Source: Chitinophaga rhizosphaerae | Lineage (GTDB): Bacteria; Bacteroidota; Bacteroidia; Chitinophagales; Chitinophagaceae | Assembly: GCF_003958645.1 (NCBI RefSeq) | Contig: NZ_RXLO01000008.1 | Coordinates: 124,001-188,000, forward strand | Direction of reading: 5' to 3' | DNA: 64,000 nt | Shown here: positions 63,201-64,000 of the stretch, piece by piece | How the letters are laid out: each line of letters opens with the position of its first letter | Position numbering within the stretch: the first letter of the stretch is position 1 | Translations under genes and position numbers: made by a program | Notes under the pieces: model-generated | Database searches by the model: none | The model's input: the letters and a program-made list of their open reading frames with translations, nothing else | Told to the model about the DNA's origin: nothing

Positions 63201-63890
63201 GGTGGTGCGCGTCACTCCTATCGTACTGTAAAAATCGACCACGGCCCCGCTGGAGCTCGTCATGGAATAATAATGGTCCATGGTGCTGGGGGTAACGCCG
63301 TCCTTGAACCCTTTCGCACAGGCGCTCCCACCCATGAAAGACGCTTCCGACAGGTAAAAGTGCAGCCAATAAGTTCCTCCGTTGGTACCATCGTGCGCGG
63401 TTTCGCTGGAGGTTACCATGAAATCGATGGTGTAATATTTGTTCCCGGCTATGTATTTATAGGTGGTGCTGATGAAATAGTCGTATCCCCGCTTATTATG
63501 GATGCTCGATTGCGCCACTACCTTCCAGGGGTTGGCGGCAGAACCGTCTCCGGAAACTTCGGAGATTTCACAATGTTTCAGGTATTGGGGATTTATGTCG
63601 GCCGGAACCTTGGGCCCCAACTCCTGTTCGAGGGAGAAATAGGTCCGCAACCCGCCCCTGGCGTACCGGTCCAGCATCGGGTCGAGGGAAAACTGGTCGG
63701 CGCCGTTATGCCTCACCTGCACGCTGGTGTCGGTGATGGTGATCCTCAGGTCGTTACCGCCTGCGTTGCCGCCCGTGGGATTGATGGTGACAGGGGTAAC
63801 CTGCGCCATGGCCCCGCCGGAAAGAAAGAGGAGGGTAAGCACGATCGCGATGCACCGGGATGCATTGGCGAAACGGATGACCGCTTTCAT
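51276..63890 (-). CDS. Giant T9SS surface adhesin of Calx-beta-like repeats
   Basis: A 4204-residue exported protein. The signal peptide (MKAVIRFANASRCIAIVLTL... GGAMAQ) is followed by an N-terminal globular domain (about 31-330, with RGGLRTYFSLEQEL and SACAKGF). The bulk is around thirty Calx-beta-like domains, recognised by VAEG or VEGN turns and LLEPTETL/DALIEAPELLEL edges. Six super-repeats of about 333 residues, each made of three distinct domains (openings such as NKHITVSGPATVAEG, AAGITLSATPATVAEGG and NKTLQLTPATATVAEGG), fill the middle. The C-terminal ~95 residues are the gliding-motility-associated CHU_C sorting domain (HKGLSPNGDGKNDALVI, VNRWGGTIF). Many Asp/Glu in the Calx-beta turns suggest calcium binding. 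The start ATG at 63888-63890 begins the signal peptide. Role: adhesion or gliding surface fibre, by analogy to SprB. Confidence 0.92.
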   Translation of the reverse strand: MKAVIRFANASRCIAIVLTLLFLSGGAMAQVTPVTINPTGGNAGGNDLRITITDTSVQVRHNGADQFSLDPMLDRYARGGLRTYFSLEQELGPKVPADINPQYLKHCEISEVSGDGSAANPWKVVAQSSIHNKRGYDYFISTTYKYIAGNKYYTIDFMVTSSETAHDGTNGGTYWLHFYLSEASFMGGSACAKGFKDGVTPSTMDHYYSMTSSSGAVVDFYSTIGVTRTTGECGATSTTTHVFKTEAPFSSFASRPFISRDDRNGDFLLTNVMTDNAPLDMGITVHKAVEIVPHLDLTTYRHASKQFVVGFDRAEINGVTPVDPPVPAPGVEDDPMRIFNATVNFASAAPEGVEGNSDHAITGLELMIGRGQFNLPQILEVVATPLGAGAGHAVPGTDYEVIRQKIIIEPGRYWDSVVAIDPIKIKGNTIVDNDRKFRVELRPLTCSPHLLLGTNNVVEYTIIDDDENRIFLEPVSTAVREGENVRVKVKVTGITPLASDLTVTLTKPAVGEPAAETTDYSGIPNSVTIPAGQWEAFFDMTATADRILEENEKIDIEATAVFPTKTSTHKVTVTIVDTTGLNPDNRVITLSVPQGKEGETVAVKASLPDGVTTEKPITVNIDLADPSNTADASDVSTMPNSITIPAYGNSEEHSMFLEEDFVMEEFYEYWNFDGSASDHDGAFTVMPGTLIIEDSPVGRELNVLLMSGPTAYENGSQVTIMFEMTGFGIAPPGGIRFPIQIKTVDPATDADINDIAYTGNFEVEILENESYGEYTFTIPNDPVWLEGMEKLHLSGSKLGFTFLNDVMVKIVDNTAGDPDNLRLIVEGPANVEEGNTGTITARLAKPALKHKGAVQVDLTFDNSTAIPADYTLPDTKIIIPQGDNSASITLTAVTDALIEPEDTLKVVGSATLALTPAVSDTAKIAILAPPSTKIKFTATPLTLTEGPGGVTVTASLEYGTAAADIPITLNIGSGSTAEAADFTTTPASIKIPAGSQSGTFTIYATDDQLLEIQESLELSGQSTGYTFEGLTFQITDLQNSNVNNKKISIQPQAATLNENGDLTVWVRLPSGIKTSEAITVNLGRGAASSADLQTLEYTMPASVIIPAMGSEISFTLHANADNVLEADELLEIEGSATVWGTAQTGKGNVTIKDVRTTAMKQLVVTGPTEVTEGFTGNWRIALPAGVTSETPITVNIAVATVGNTTTGADFTGGYPVSATIPKGQPHIDVPFVAKADNIVEGMERLEMTLSSTDGFTFTQQIGMNVKDTDPAGLQIRLTAGATTLNEGAATVITATLDGFTATSDIDVVLSAHSASTATVTDDYDPLGTIHINAGANSGTFTLQTKSDLLLEPDELIAVRGASTYTVVGEDITVKDVTGTNANKTLSLTPVTASVNEGSQQKMTVSLPAGIKTTQAITVTITKGAGSAATITASDYTMPATVVIPAMGNEVQFDLDANTDGIIEPAELLQVSVSGTVFGFASSDVSDITINDVSNKQITVTGPATVAEGGDITWRFALPSGVTSTSDINIALAHDPTSTATLADLTAMPALKITAGQPFGEIIFNAKADQLIESTETLKFTPSASAGFTFTQPVSFTITDNDLAAAGIALSFAPNPVAEGGSTVIKATLTGGVKSAGDITVTLAKSATSTLSDGEHGTPGNIVIAAGDTEGTLTLTTTTDLLLEPTETLVVTGTATSAIPVTGATLNVTDATGTLANKTLQISPLTATLLEGSDLEITVGLPANIITTQDITVTLTKGAGSAASLTATDYGFPATALIEAGQNNAKFILQAKSDGQIEAAELLELKANASVFGNNSTATSQITITDVSNKHITVSGPATVAEGNNITWRFALPAGVTATSDINIALTRNSASTAVMADLGALPALKIAAGQPFGEIIFAAPADQLIEAGETMIFDAAATGFTFSQPVTFTITDSDLAAAGITLSATPATVAEGGSSVIKATLTGGVTSAGSITVALAKDGASTLGGAEHGALGNITIAAGATEGTVTVTTNTDAVLEPTETLVIGGSATSSIPVTGTTLSVTDATGTNANKTISLTPATATIVESGKVTMTVSLPAGITTAGPITINLAKGAGSAASLTASDYSFPATVTIDAGGDSKSFDVTAVADALIEAPELLELTATATVYGYTSSDVSNITITDVSNKHITVSGPATGAEGSTITWRFELPAGVTATSDINISLTADPGATASLADLTGIPSLKILAGAPFADITFTAKADQLIESAETLVLNPSTISGFTFSQPVTFSISDGDLSAAGITLSATPSGVAEGGSTVIKAILTGGVKAADDVIVTLSKDGASTLGNTEHGTLGTITIPAGSTEGTFTLTTNTDLLLETTETLVLAGTATNSIPVTGITVTVTDATGSAANKTLQLTPATATVAEGGKVTMTIALPTNIITTQAITVTLTKGAGSSASLTASDYSFPATVTIDANSNSKTFDVSALTDGNIETNETLGLNVAGTVFGFASTAVSNITITDVSNKTISVSGPATVAEGSNIVYRFGLPSGVTAATDINIALTADAASTATLADLTALPAVKIPAGQPFVDVTFAAKADLQIEPTETLTLNPSAAGFTFAQPVTFTITDGDLAAAGIQLSAAPATIAEGAGTVIKATLTGGVTAKDKIVITLTKDGASTLGNSEHSSLGTIEINGGDTEGTFTLTTNADLLLEPTETLVLGGTASPAIPVSPVTVSVTDATGSNANKTLQLTPATATIMEGGKVTMTVALPAGILSTQAIVVALTRGAGSSASLAAGEYSFPATVTIDPLTNSATFDVEAIADGNIESPEQLELVGSGTVSGFASTDKSAITITDVSNKHITVTGPATVAEGSSITYRFGLPTGVTASSDIIINLAVDAAATATLGDLTGLPVVKIPAGQPFVDITFTAKADGLIEPGETLILNPSAATFTFSQPASFTITDSDLAAAGITLSVAPASLAEGGSTVVKATLTGGVTATAGITVTLAKGGASTLSDTEHSALGVITVPAGATEGTFTLSTNTDLLLEPSETLVIGGTANPNIPVTGTTLTVTDATGTNANKTLQFTPAVTSVAEGNKVVMTVALPANIITTQPISVTLAKSAGSAATLMAGDYDFPATVTIAAGANSQTFEVEAATDDIIESAELLQINASANVFGFATTKSADITITDVSNKLITVAGPATVVEGNTVTWTFSLPAGVTSEQPVVINLAQGTSTPAAAAADLEGGFPVSVTIPAGSPSMTLDIETKTDDRIETVEKLELVPSAAGGFTFNKSVQIDIHDAPVTGNISMTASAATIREGASGTTITVALPGSYIAGSNIVVNITRNALSSAANIDHSALPASVTIGDGQHSATFTVSAATDNILEQLESLQLEGTAAGFTVDGISISLEDATSLDPANTKISLLPAGARITEGTVGQFRLSLPAGITSSTDIAVQLAKVDATSTAADTDHGAIPALVTIPALAASSADFAITAAADGILEPVEVLRIGGNPPAGFSFEEGVIEIADGTGLIPANRLITITIDSTTLHEGNTAKVKFSLPAGITTALPITITVGANAAQTATAADFSISPLPVAIGAGQQDVTVQLTAVQDMIAEVAEVLQITAAATGFTFAPASTITIPGEPAPGLSVTLTKTADAAEPSSNGTFRIQLASGTAPADITVLYTTGGTATSTKDYTALSGTAVIKAGDAGVNVNVNVLDDKILENNETITMTLVSGSFDYLGASVPVNIATAGAMSMTLADDDASIDRSILIEKIADAAEPATQGRVRVRFANTDLTTVVPVNVTYNIGGTASAGADYQVLTGSIDIPAGQKEAIITIQPVNDLILEGSETIVITLSAASAPIGSYTWPIAAQNTATVNLHDDDQIKMEVTAPVEITEGGNMTATLRSSEAFPTAIPVKITLTHDAVRSVSTATPRTGTTLTVTMPANQTEVTFQLTSDENDTNDDDGYINLAILPHSGAGQPYGVGAADRSGTVVKDNDALVIGFASDSARIGEGNSGMAMLAFKVTLSRKSTRPIELQYAFADAFEGQGAGKDPQRAKSAEDFQDATRKIVIAAGEVEGVIEVPVIGDVNVEEDEFFAVKLTAAVVASSQNVPTMGTAAVAVGVILNDDVIPDMEIRVHKGLSPNGDGKNDALVIENVEKYVRNEIVIVNRWGGTIFQTTNYHNQNNAFKGIANRGGGNGSRLPDGSYFYVLQVWDADGKMTRFTGYIVLKSAQ
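54400..60440 (-). repeat. Six ~1-kb tandem super-repeats inside the giant adhesin gene
   Basis: The junction word encoding DVSNK recurs near 54400, 55400, 56400, 57400, 58400 and 59400, with the older, diverged version near 60415. The period is close to 1000 bases (about 333 codons). Within each unit three domain types follow in the same order. Inner units resemble each other more than the outermost one. Confidence 0.85.
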
Positions 63891-64000
63891 AGGATAGGAT
63901 AGGACTAACATAAAAAACTTTAAAATTTCTTTACATACATACTTTTTCGCCTGAAACTGGCGTTTTTTTTTGACTCCGGAGCTAAGGACCGCATCCCCGG

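Overview
The window looks like chromosomal DNA of a Bacteroidota member, most probably a Chitinophaga-like Chitinophagaceae. Four lines of evidence support this: type IX secretion (T9SS) sorting domains and a PorP/SprF partner; promoters of the Bacteroidota form TTG-N20-TAnnTTTG (for example at 3800-3830, 4020-4050 and 45482-45513); a TonB receptor with a carboxypeptidase-regulatory N-terminal domain; and a tmRNA with the tag GESNYAMAA. Most of the window is GC-rich core sequence. The stretch from about 30.3 to 40.6 kb is visibly AT-rich and accessory.

Left core, 1-29.5 kb: a TonB-dependent receptor truncated by the window edge, a ZU5-like lipoprotein, an acyl-lipid desaturase, a gamma-glutamyltransferase-like hydrolase, a run of three thioredoxin-fold genes (peroxiredoxin, DsbA-like, thioredoxin) followed by an SMP-30 lactonase, and an orphan TOBE-type ABC ATPase. 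Two large T9SS-exported polysaccharide-active enzymes follow: a GH44 glycosidase with SprB-like repeats and a PL6 lyase. Around them lie a NarL-type response regulator, a LytS-type histidine kinase, an AraC regulator, a SnoaL/monooxygenase fusion, a pentapeptide protein, an OmpA lipoprotein, a MerR/TipAS regulator, HopJ, a ketopantoate reductase-like enzyme and an epoxide hydrolase.

Accessory block, 29.5-40.6 kb: a decayed TlpA-like thioredoxin gene, then MazG plus an EVE-like/HNH nuclease pair. After these comes a genomic island inserted at the 3' end of ssrA. The island is bounded by a 12-bp repeat (32060-32071 and 40636-40647) and carries its own large serine recombinase next to ssrA. Its cargo is a CBASS-type module (SMODS/CD-NTase plus two-helix SLATT effector) with a frameshift in a nine-G tract of the nucleotidyltransferase gene, a translationally coupled pair of unknown proteins (one membrane-anchored), an ISL3 insertion sequence with 24-bp inverted repeats, and a short element with 19-bp inverted repeats.

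Right core, 40.6-64 kb: ssrA, rseP, dxr and a GH3-family gene on the minus strand; then rplU-rpmA, a lysine/alanine/proline-repeat histone H1-like protein, a PolX-family protein whose polymerase active site looks lost while the PHP nuclease site is kept, and a PrsW-like membrane protease. The end is a T9SS adhesin pair: a 4204-residue Calx-beta repeat protein with a C-terminal gliding-motility domain and its PorP/SprF partner, followed by three related hairpin repeats. The giant gene contains six tandem ~1-kb super-repeats, each made of three different Calx-beta-like domains.

All assignments come from reading motifs and gene order; no database search was run.
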